Assembly (NCBI GenBank): GCA_002428995.1
Contig: DIYJ01000011.1
Location: 434,001-498,000 of the forward strand
DNA: 64,000 bases
Reading direction: 5' to 3'
Source: Flavobacteriales bacterium UBA6057
GTDB taxonomy: Bacteria > Bacteroidota > Bacteroidia > Flavobacteriales_G > Salibacteraceae
A program made the position numbers and the translations under genes. The notes under the pieces were generated by a model that searched no databases, was not told where the DNA came from, and saw nothing but the letters and a program-made list of their open reading frames with translations. Below, piece after piece: positions 1-6,678 of this stretch; the stretch's first letter is position 1, and each line of letters starts with the position of its first letter.

Positions 1-799
1 GCAGCTTTGAGATGCCGTGTTTGATGGAGTTTTCAACCAGTGTTTGCAACATCAGCGGTGGAATCTTGATGCTCATTAATTCATCCGGAACTTGCCATTC
101 CACTTCCAGCCGTTCCTCGTAGCGTGCTTTCTCAATTTCAAGGTAATCGCGGACCATCTGATATTCCTGCTCCAGACGAATCAGATCTTTGCGGCCTGCC
201 TGCAATGAAGAACGCAGCACGTTGCTCAACTGTGTTACCGCTCGCTTCGCTTTGTTGGGGTCTTCATCAATGAGCGCGCGAATCGTGTTCATCGCGTTGA
301 AGATGAAGTGAGGGTTCATTTGATCCTTCAGTCTTCTCAGTTCGTATTCGTTGCGGGTCGCTTCCAGCTTGAAGTTCTTGAGCTCTTCTTTTCGGAATCG
401 CTGGAAAAAAGCGTAGGAGAAGTAGATCAGACTCCAGATGAAAAAGAGCATTCCCCAGGTCACAATGTTGGGGTCTCGCCAACTGAACTCGATGCCCCAA
501 TTGAATACCAGATTGCCGATGCTGATGTAAAGTGCGTGAAAAATGACCGATACAACCACACAGGCAATGGTTACCCTCGGCAGCAGTCTGCCAATGTCCT
601 GTTCCAGCCACCCTAATCGTATGATCACCAGTCGATAGAGGTGCGTCACGATCAATCCAAGGGCGAATACGAGGTAGATGCCACCTACTACCTTCATTGA
701 CATGTCTGTACCTGACATAATGAAGACCGCTGTGGAGATCAGCACGTAGAGCGACCAGCCGATCACCTGAGCTTTGTAGTAATAGCGTGAGGGCGTCAT
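1..799 (-). CDS. LytS/YehU-type sensor histidine kinase, C-terminus cut by window edge
   Basis: This gene runs off the left edge; 266 residues are visible from an ATG at 799. Four hydrophobic segments (about residues 11-29, 39-59, 75-95 and 111-132) form a membrane anchor without a large periplasmic domain. A helical linker follows, then the His_kinase (PF06580) signature NPHFIFNAMNTI with phospho-acceptor His at residue 164, and the start of the ATPase N box (LVENSIKHG) at the edge. Members of this family phosphorylate LytTR-type response regulators, whose gene would be expected just beyond the window. The ATG lies 8 bases downstream of a TANNTTTG promoter box at 808-815, which supports this start. 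The family call is firm; the signal sensed and target genes cannot be seen. Confidence 0.9.
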   Translation of the reverse strand, partial: MTPSRYYYKAQVIGWSLYVLISTAVFIMSGTDMSMKVVGGIYLVFALGLIVTHLYRLVIIRLGWLEQDIGRLLPRVTIACVVVSVIFHALYISIGNLVFNWGIEFSWRDPNIVTWGMLFFIWSLIYFSYAFFQRFRKEELKNFKLEATRNEYELRRLKDQMNPHFIFNAMNTIRALIDEDPNKAKRAVTQLSNVLRSSLQAGRKDLIRLEQEYQMVRDYLEIEKARYEERLEVEWQVPDELMSIKIPPLMLQTLVENSIKHGISKL

Positions 800-807
800 G
801 TTGAAGT

Positions 808-815
808 CAAAGTTA
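808..815 (-). promoter_or_regulatory. Bacteroidota -7 promoter box for the histidine kinase gene
   Basis: On the minus strand this octamer reads TAACTTTG, an exact match to the Bacteroidota -7 consensus TANNTTTG. It ends 8 bases before the ATG at 799, implying a very short leader. No clear TTTG -33 element is visible at the usual distance. Confidence 0.5.
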
Positions 816-880
816 GTGCGCGTCTTACATCTTCATGCATAGTTTACACGACCGGAACATGTGCGGTAGAAGCGGTCGCT

Positions 881-888
881 TACCTTTG
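881..888 (+). promoter_or_regulatory. Bacteroidota -7 promoter box for the acpH operon
   Basis: TACCTTTG matches the TANNTTTG consensus exactly. It ends 7 bases before the TTG start at 896, so the transcript would be leaderless or nearly so. It is divergent to the box at 808-815. No good -33 TTTG is visible. Confidence 0.5.
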
Positions 889-895
889 ACGAGAT

Positions 896-1480
896 TTGAA
901 TTACCTCGCTCATTTTTACCTCGCGGCTCCTGAAGAAGAGATGATGGTGGGCAATTTTATGGGTGATGCCATCAAAGGCAATTCCTTCGATGAATATCCG
1001 GAGCAGGTGGCCAGAGGGATTCATTTTCACCGATTCATCGATTCATTCACCGATCAGCATCCTGAAGTAAAGGCGTCCAAGGCGTTAATGAGGCCTTCAC
1101 AGGGAAAGTACAGCGGTGTGGTAGTGGATGTATTGTTTGACCATTTGCTGGCATTGCACTGGTCTGAATACCACGATGACAGCCTGGAGTCCTTTGCAGC
1201 CGAATGTTACCGAGTAGTGCGCTCAAGGTATGATCTGTTGCCCCTGCGTGCGGAGCGCTTTTTCGGCTACATGACTGCCAACAATATTTTGCCGAAGTAT
1301 GCCTCTCGCCAGGGAATTCGAAAGGTTTTGCAAGGCATGGATTCCAGAACTCCATATGCATCGAACATGCAGGAAGCCATTGACACATTGCCGGAACACT
1401 ACAGCGCTTTGGACGTTCACTTCCAACAGTTTTTTCCCGAGCTGAAAGCCGCAACAGAAGCATGGAAAAAGGAACACTGA
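896..1480 (+). CDS. Acyl carrier protein phosphodiesterase family protein (AcpH-like)
   Basis: This 194-residue protein matches the AcpH/DUF479 family (PF04336), HD-like enzymes that remove the 4'-phosphopantetheine arm from acyl carrier protein. The N-terminus MNYLAHFYLA is the family hallmark, followed by GNFMGDAIKG (residues 19-28), GIHFHRFIDSFTDQHP (about 41-56) with the metal-binding His/Asp set, and DVLFDHLLALHW. The hallmark N-terminus requires initiation at the TTG at 896; no ATG lies nearby, and a TANNTTTG promoter box sits immediately upstream. It is first in an operon: its end overlaps mnmD by 19 bases. Family membership is clear. True ACP hydrolase activity in Bacteroidota is not proven by sequence alone. 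Confidence 0.88.
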   Translation: MNYLAHFYLAAPEEEMMVGNFMGDAIKGNSFDEYPEQVARGIHFHRFIDSFTDQHPEVKASKALMRPSQGKYSGVVVDVLFDHLLALHWSEYHDDSLESFAAECYRVVRSRYDLLPLRAERFFGYMTANNILPKYASRQGIRKVLQGMDSRTPYASNMQEAIDTLPEHYSALDVHFQQFFPELKAATEAWKKEH

Positions 1481-2136
1481 AACCAGAGCTGGTGGTGAGC
1501 GAAGATGGCTCACACACCCTCAAAGTAGCTGAATTGAAGGAGCACTACCACTCTCACAAAGGTGCTTTGCGTGAGAGTCAACACGTTTTCCTGAAGCATG
1601 GTTTTGAGGTCTTTTCAAATCGCTCAGAGCTGCGAATCCTTGAGGTGGGTTTTGGAACCGGTTTGAATGCGCTGTTGACAGCGCTGGCAGCCCAACCTCA
1701 AAAAGTGACTTACCACACACTGGAAACCTTCCCGCTGAACGCGGAATTAGTGAGTGAGTTGAATTATGCTCAGCTGCTGGATTCAGATCACGCAGCACAA
1801 ACCTTTAATGCCATCCACAAAGCCGAATGGGAAATAGAGGTGCCAGTTGACGAGTGCTTCAAACTTCAAAAGATCGAATGCCCAATTCAGGAATATGAAG
1901 CGCATGAGTCCTACGATTTGGTGTATTACGATGCCTTTGCTCCCCACGCTCAGCCCGAGCTGTGGGAACCAGAAATATGGACCAGGTTATTTGCCATGAT
2001 GTCACATCAAGGTGTATTGGTCACCTACTGCGCAAAGGGACAGGTAAAACGAGATATGAAGGCAGCAGGATTTGAAGTGGAAGGATTACCCGGCCCTCCG
2101 GGAAAACGAGAAATGACAAGAGCAAGGAAGCCATGA
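1462..2136 (+). CDS. mnmD: tRNA 5-methylaminomethyl-2-thiouridine methyltransferase, MnmD family
   Basis: This 224-residue protein is a stand-alone MnmD-type SAM methyltransferase (PF05430), which finishes the mnm5s2U34 wobble modification of tRNA. In E. coli this domain is the N-terminal half of MnmC; here the FAD oxidase half is absent, as in other monofunctional MnmD proteins. Visible motifs are VGFGTGLNALLT (SAM loop, about residue 58), the acidic end of the second strand in YHTLETFPL, and YDAFAPHAQPELW, the catalytic-site signature. The C-terminus GPPGKREMTRA is also typical. The ATG lies inside the end of acpH, and its own stop overlaps the Nudix gene by 4 bases (ATGA), so the three are translationally coupled. 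Confidence 0.9.
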   Translation: MEKGTLKPELVVSEDGSHTLKVAELKEHYHSHKGALRESQHVFLKHGFEVFSNRSELRILEVGFGTGLNALLTALAAQPQKVTYHTLETFPLNAELVSELNYAQLLDSDHAAQTFNAIHKAEWEIEVPVDECFKLQKIECPIQEYEAHESYDLVYYDAFAPHAQPELWEPEIWTRLFAMMSHQGVLVTYCAKGQVKRDMKAAGFEVEGLPGPPGKREMTRARKP

Positions 2137-2594
2137 CAAAGAAAAGGTTCAACGTAAGGGTGTATGGAATTGTGATCAATGATCGCGGGGAACTGTTGGT
2201 GATGGACGAGCTGATCCGAGGCATTGAGTTTACCAAGTTTCCCGGTGGTGGCCTGGAGTGGGGAGAAGGTACCAGAGAATGTCTGGAAAGAGAATTCCAG
2301 GAAGAGCTGAACCAGCAAGTAGAGGTAGGTGAGCACTACTATACCACAGATTACTTCCTCGCCTCGGCCTTTAATCCGGACGATCAGCTCTTAAGTCTCT
2401 ATTATCGTGTGGAGCTGAAAGGTGGACAGTCTTTCGAAGCAAAAACAACACCCTTCGATTTTCCAGACGAAATCGGCAATCAGTATGAAGTGCCGCGATG
2501 GGTGCCTATCAAGGATCTTTCTGCAGATGACTTCAAATGGCCCGTTGATAAAACAGTGGTGCAGATGATTGTTGGTGATCAGATGATTAGATAA
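2133..2594 (+). CDS. Nudix hydrolase
   Basis: This 153-residue protein has a complete Nudix box near residues 37-59: GGLEWGEG, then the REFQEEL core, giving the G-x5-E-x7-RE-x2-EE pattern that binds the metal-diphosphate. Such enzymes hydrolyse nucleoside diphosphate derivatives; substrate cannot be told here. It is the third gene of the acpH-mnmD-Nudix operon and starts within the mnmD stop (ATGA overlap). The last codons (DQMIR) and the stop lie within the left arm of an intergenic repeat at 2577-2679, so its extreme C-terminus appears to be repeat-derived. Confidence 0.9.
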   Translation: MTKKRFNVRVYGIVINDRGELLVMDELIRGIEFTKFPGGGLEWGEGTRECLEREFQEELNQQVEVGEHYYTTDYFLASAFNPDDQLLSLYYRVELKGGQSFEAKTTPFDFPDEIGNQYEVPRWVPIKDLSADDFKWPVDKTVVQMIVGDQMIR

Positions 2595-2679
2595 TCAGAA
2601 AATTAGATGATTATCAGTCCAGGGACGCTGTTGCTGAGTTCATCATCTGATGATCTAATCAACTAATGATCTGATCATT
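2577..2679. repeat. Low-complexity GATCAGATGATTAG-type inverted repeat between convergent genes
   Basis: Left arm 2577-2617 and right arm 2641-2679 are both built from GATCAGAT, ATTAGATGAT and TAATCAG words and are inverted to each other with mismatches. The unit fills the gap between the convergent Nudix gene and the next minus-strand gene, overlapping the Nudix stop codon. A related element lies at 55687-55794. It may fold as a hairpin and act as a bidirectional terminator; that role is inferred. Confidence 0.65.
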
Positions 2680-3267
2680 TCACTGAGTTAGTAGCAATCC
2701 AGCGTCAAACCTTTTATTGACCATTTCATCTACTTTTTGGAACAGTTGAAGCGGGCGAAATGTGGCCCACGGGAAGTCGTTCAAAGCTCCTCCGTAGATG
2801 AAGTAGTTGTCGATGTTGATTGCTGAAAAGTCTGCCAGCACGTGCTCGCGGAAGTTGAGCAACGTGATCCAACCGTCCTCGATGTCGTCAAACCATTCTT
2901 CGTAGTAACAATCATCTGAACTGTGGAAGTTCAGCACGTTCTCTCCAATCAGGATGAACTTGTTGACACCCTGATCCACCAACTGGTCGATGATGTCTCG
3001 CTTCAGCGTCATGATGTCGTTGTAGAGGGTGTCGTTCCACTCGCCAATCATCTCAATGATGGTGAAGCCATCCTCATAGTCCGTGTACAGGATTTTCAGG
3101 AACAGCGTAGCTGATCCTATGTTATCCCATTGAGGATGGATGTAGTGATCGTAGATTGTATCCGTGTAATACGTTTCGGAGTATTCTCTTCCGAAAAATG
3201 GTGAGCGCGCGTCTTCCTCTGCCGTGTAAAGGTTTCTCCAGTTCCAATATGGCTCAATCGTGTGCAT
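2680..3267 (-). CDS. Conserved protein of unknown function
   Basis: This 195-residue soluble, acidic, aromatic-rich protein begins HTIEPYWNWRNLYTAEED and has no signal peptide or membrane segment. Distinctive stretches are FFGREYSE, YIHPQWDNIGS, EMIGEWND, KFILIGENVLNFH and the very acidic DDCYYEEWFDDIEDGW. I remember proteins with this layout as conserved hypotheticals in Bacteroidota, but no function is known to me. The ATG at 3267 is preferred because the family-like sequence begins there; an in-frame ATG at 3300 would add 11 residues (MRPSNKQKEGN). It stands alone, convergent to the Nudix gene and separated by the repeat. No catalytic motif is recognisable. Confidence 0.75.
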   Translation of the reverse strand: MHTIEPYWNWRNLYTAEEDARSPFFGREYSETYYTDTIYDHYIHPQWDNIGSATLFLKILYTDYEDGFTIIEMIGEWNDTLYNDIMTLKRDIIDQLVDQGVNKFILIGENVLNFHSSDDCYYEEWFDDIEDGWITLLNFREHVLADFSAINIDNYFIYGGALNDFPWATFRPLQLFQKVDEMVNKRFDAGLLLTQ

Positions 3268-3392
3268 GTTGCCTTCCTTCTGCTTGTTCGAAGGACGCAA
3301 AAGGAACGGTGGATGTCAAGGAATGTTTTGGTTAATACTCACGGACTATTGGAAAGGTTCTTAGCAGTATTTAAGCGGTCGATTAACAGATA

Positions 3393-4190
3393 TTATTTGC
3401 ACCGTTGCTGCACAATGTTATTCGCCTCCTCATCACCGAGTTTAGCAGCTCTTATCCAATCTGAGCAAGCCAATCGTTGCTGGTCAATTTTGAGGAATGC
3501 AATAGCACGATTGAAATAAATTTCCGCGTCTTCGGGAAGTCCCCTCAGTGCCCAATAGTAATGGTATATCGCCTCCTCGTAATTTCCATTCATGAGTTCC
3601 GCTGTCCCTTGGTTTTTTTCTTCATAATGGAGTTTTAGAGTGCTGTTATCCACGGTGCCGAGAATAGAGGCGATAACCTTGACTTCATCGGAGCTGATGA
3701 CACTTATGCTATCTACCGACCTCTTTGGTTCTCCTTTGGTTATAAAAGGCTCCATCCAGAAGTTGTTTGAGAGAGTGTCCTTGAAAAAACGCCTTACTCT
3801 GTTCTCTCTGGCATAAGGGGTATAGTCAAACTTGCCAATAGGTAGTCGAAGCGTGCATCGCACCGCTGTGTCGTGGTTCAAGGTTGGAAGCCAATTGTCA
3901 TTGTCTTTTAAAGCTTGAGTTAGTAGTTCCTTACAATCATCATAGAAGGCGTTTTTGATCCAAACAGAATCTATTTTACCCTCTCGATTCAGGGCAATAC
4001 TTGCATAGACATAGCGATTGATCTGACAATCTCGCCAGTGTTTTAACGTAATGTCGTGAGATAGGTCATTGTAAAACGCATGAGTGCCTCCTTCATACAG
4101 AGGTGGTTCTGATACGCTAGACTGACAAAAGCCAGAAATGGCTTGCGCGAGCATTAATCCGCATGCAATGATGGGTAAGAGCTTCTTCAT
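3393..4190 (-). CDS. Exported protein with TonB_C-like domain and TPR tail
   Basis: This 265-residue protein has a signal peptide (about residues 1-22, cleaved near ISGFCQ). The segment LYEGGTHAFYNDLSHDITL resembles the opening of TonB C-terminal domains in Bacteroidota energy-transducer proteins, and the following VYASIALNREGKIDSVWIKNAF fits the same fold. A C-terminal helical part (about 190-265) holds one or two tetratricopeptide repeats (AELMNGNYEEAIYHYYWALR, AEIYFNRAIAFLKIDQQRLA) and ends in a capping motif with two Cys. There is no N-terminal TM anchor plus proline stalk as in true TonB, so it is probably not an energy transducer. It may be a periplasmic scaffold. Function is unknown. 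Confidence 0.65.
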   Translation of the reverse strand: MKKLLPIIACGLMLAQAISGFCQSSVSEPPLYEGGTHAFYNDLSHDITLKHWRDCQINRYVYASIALNREGKIDSVWIKNAFYDDCKELLTQALKDNDNWLPTLNHDTAVRCTLRLPIGKFDYTPYARENRVRRFFKDTLSNNFWMEPFITKGEPKRSVDSISVISSDEVKVIASILGTVDNSTLKLHYEEKNQGTAELMNGNYEEAIYHYYWALRGLPEDAEIYFNRAIAFLKIDQQRLACSDWIRAAKLGDEEANNIVQQRCK

Positions 4191-4210
4191 TCTTCCTGTG
4201 GATTCGTTAC

Positions 4211-5026
4211 TTAAGTAGTTGAGTGGAATGTCTCAGCAGCCTTTCTCACACTGCCCGTTTCCTGCAAGAGTTTTTTGGCAGCTTCATAATCAAGTCCTGT
4301 TTCGGCCATCACCATTTTTGTGCCTCGGTCTACCAGCTTATCGTTGCTGAGCTGCATGTCCACCATGCGATTGCCCTTCACTCTTCCCAGTTTTACCATG
4401 GCTGAAGTGGTAATCATATTCAGGACCAGTTTCTGAGCGGTTCCCGCTTTCATGCGCGTGCTGCCTGTCACAAATTCTGGGCCGACCACGACTTCCACAG
4501 GGTAGTTGGCAAAGCGACTCACAGCTGCATCAGGATTGCAGGTCACACAGCCCGTTGCTATTCCGTGTTCCTGGCAGTGCCTTAATCCACCTACTACATA
4601 TGGAGTCGTTCCTGACGCAGCAATTCCCACTACAATGTCCTTTTCGTTCACGTTATACTGCTGCAGGTCTTCCCAGGCGCCATCGGGATTGTCCTCTGCA
4701 AATTCCACCGCTTTTCGGATGGCTCCATCGCCTCCGGCAATTATTCCCACCACCATTCCGTGAGGTACACCATAAGTAGGCGGGCATTCAGAGGCATCCA
4801 CAATCCCGAGTCTTCCGCTTGTTCCAGCTCCGATGTAGAAGAGTCGTCCTCCAGCACTTAGCTTTTCGTGTACCGCCTGCGCAAGCTTTTCAATGGCCGG
4901 AATCACTTTCGAAATGGCTTGTGGAACCGAATGATCTTCCCGGTTCATGTTGGTCAGCAATTCCTCGAATGACATGTGCTCGAGGCGATCGTAGTTGGAG
5001 GCGGATTCGGTGATTCTTTGGCTCAT
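4211..5026 (-). CDS. murQ: N-acetylmuramic acid 6-phosphate etherase
   Basis: MurQ cleaves the lactyl ether of MurNAc-6-phosphate to give GlcNAc-6-phosphate and D-lactate in cell-wall recycling. The 271-residue protein is a SIS-fold enzyme: LFYIGAGTSGRLG (about 62-74) binds the phosphate, and the catalytic acid/base is in DASECPPTYG (Glu80); a second conserved acid lies in KAVEFAEDNP. GIAASGTTPYVVGGL and GPEFVTGSTRMKAGTAQK complete the signature, and the UBA-like C-terminal helices are present though the tail is short compared with the usual ~300 residues. No MurNAc transporter or AnmK lies next to it, so the substrate source is not visible here. Confidence 0.95.
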   Translation of the reverse strand: MSQRITESASNYDRLEHMSFEELLTNMNREDHSVPQAISKVIPAIEKLAQAVHEKLSAGGRLFYIGAGTSGRLGIVDASECPPTYGVPHGMVVGIIAGGDGAIRKAVEFAEDNPDGAWEDLQQYNVNEKDIVVGIAASGTTPYVVGGLRHCQEHGIATGCVTCNPDAAVSRFANYPVEVVVGPEFVTGSTRMKAGTAQKLVLNMITTSAMVKLGRVKGNRMVDMQLSNDKLVDRGTKMVMAETGLDYEAAKKLLQETGSVRKAAETFHSTT

Positions 5027-5133
5027 CAGCGTGGTTTCAGTCAGTAGCGCAAAGATGGTGGAGAAGTTGAGATGGTGGGAGCGAATGAACGGTTGAAGGC
5101 TTAGAAATCGAAACCTCGTTTATTTGTGCTGCT

Positions 5134-6678
5134 TTGGATTCATTCATTCGTAAACACGCCTATCCATCCGTTGGGCTTCCCCTGTTGCTCATCGCCCTGT
5201 TAGCAGCCTTGTTGCTTTGGCTTCACTGGGCGATTCTGGCCAAGTTCAACTGGCTGATGACCGACATGGATCAGTTGTTTATGTGGTATGGAGTGGAGGA
5301 GATGCGGGCAGGTAGATTTCACATGCCACGCTATTTCGGACAGGACTACGGCAGCATGCTCGAAGCCTGGATCTCCGTTCCGTTCACCTTTGTGAACTAC
5401 AACAAGCTGCTTCCACTCGCTGCCTATTTCCTCTGCATGCTGCCTTACGGACTCATGGTGTTTGCAATTCCAGCGCGCCAAAGGCTTTGGGGATTGGTGT
5501 TGGTGCTCGCCTTTCTGGGATTGATGTCTGTCGAGTACATCGCCATTGGTGCGATGCCGCGCGATATGAGTTCGGGACTGGCCATCACCGCGCTGTCACT
5601 GCCCTTTCTCAGAGGCAAGCGATGGTTTCATAGGTTGCTGGTAGGTTTTTTCTGCTTGCTCGGATGGTCGTTTAATGCGAATGCCGCTCCCTTTGGTGCG
5701 GTTATCACCCTCGTGGTTCTGTTTTCAGAAGGCGGCAGGAATTTCAGAACCTGGCTGTGGGTTGGCTTGGGATACCTGATCGCTCTTGGAGTTCATGGAT
5801 TGGTGGAATGGTTCTACATACTGCATCCTGAGTTGATCATCCATCGAAAATGGCCGTTGGATTGGCAATGGTTTCGTTTCGAGCAGGGAATCACACACCT
5901 GAGCAGGCATTGGGGGCGATTGGTGCCTTTCTTTCATAATTATGGTGGGCTTTACCTGGCCGGATTTGCAGGAATGACACTCGCTGCCATTTGGTGGAGG
6001 AAGAAAGCCTTGTTGATCGCCACACTTGTTCTGAGTGTTCTGATGGTTGTGACGCTGGGCCTTGAAAAGATCCACGATGCCTTCGATGCGATCTACTTCA
6101 GCTTCGAGCGAATGTACTTTGCCTTGCCGGTGAGTTTCCTGTTTTTGCTGCTGTTGTTCAAGCCTGGCTGGCGCATTGCGCTTTGCGTGGCCTTCCTCAG
6201 TATCACTTCCATGCTGGACGAGAGGATCAACATTGAAGAGAAAATCCTCGAACTGCGCGATCCGGACATACCGTCCGGGCTGACCATTATGGATCTGGAG
6301 CAAATGCAATGGCGGTGTGAAGAACTGGAGGTGTATTGGAAAGAGACCGAAGCACAAGCCCTCTTCTATGGCCCCGGAGATTTGTTGGGCGATTGGGTGA
6401 TGGCCAGAGGTTGTGAATGCATCACCGAAATGCATCATACCATCCGGCCGGAGTATGAGCGGAAAACATGGGAGTTGCGGGCGCTTGATCAGCCAAAATA
6501 TTCCAGCTTTTTATGGATCTCTCCAGAGCTGAGTGACTCGTTGCTCACATCATTGGAGGTGCCTTTCACTAAGGTAGATTCCCTGGAAGCATACGGAGTG
6601 ATTTATTCGATCCAGGGCGATGGTCTCAACCCAATGGAGATCTACAAAAGAGCCGGTTTTGAATCCGTAGACTATTGA
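5134..6678 (+). CDS. Multi-pass membrane protein, GT-C glycosyltransferase-like
   Basis: This 514-residue protein has roughly ten hydrophobic helices in residues 8-350, then a hydrophilic C-terminal domain of about 150 residues. The first outer loop after TM1 contains acidic residues in the segment LMTDMDQLFMWYGVEEM, followed by RYFGQDYG; acidic residues at this place are typical of GT-C lipid-linked sugar transferases, so a periplasmic sugar transferase is the best guess. It begins at a TTG at 5134, since TM1 follows at once and no ATG occurs before residue ~45. The stop overlaps the start of the sulfotransferase-GT fusion by 4 bases, tying both to one transcript. The GT-C assignment is an inference from topology; the family was not identified. 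Confidence 0.7.
   Translation: MDSFIRKHAYPSVGLPLLLIALLAALLLWLHWAILAKFNWLMTDMDQLFMWYGVEEMRAGRFHMPRYFGQDYGSMLEAWISVPFTFVNYNKLLPLAAYFLCMLPYGLMVFAIPARQRLWGLVLVLAFLGLMSVEYIAIGAMPRDMSSGLAITALSLPFLRGKRWFHRLLVGFFCLLGWSFNANAAPFGAVITLVVLFSEGGRNFRTWLWVGLGYLIALGVHGLVEWFYILHPELIIHRKWPLDWQWFRFEQGITHLSRHWGRLVPFFHNYGGLYLAGFAGMTLAAIWWRKKALLIATLVLSVLMVVTLGLEKIHDAFDAIYFSFERMYFALPVSFLFLLLLFKPGWRIALCVAFLSITSMLDERINIEEKILELRDPDIPSGLTIMDLEQMQWRCEELEVYWKETEAQALFYGPGDLLGDWVMARGCECITEMHHTIRPEYERKTWELRALDQPKYSSFLWISPELSDSLLTSLEVPFTKVDSLEAYGVIYSIQGDGLNPMEIYKRAGFESVDY

Noticed and set aside
5725..6438. 237-codon minus-strand open frame within the GT-C-like gene
   Set aside because: His/Gln-rich shadow of a membrane protein gene; no motif and no promoter.
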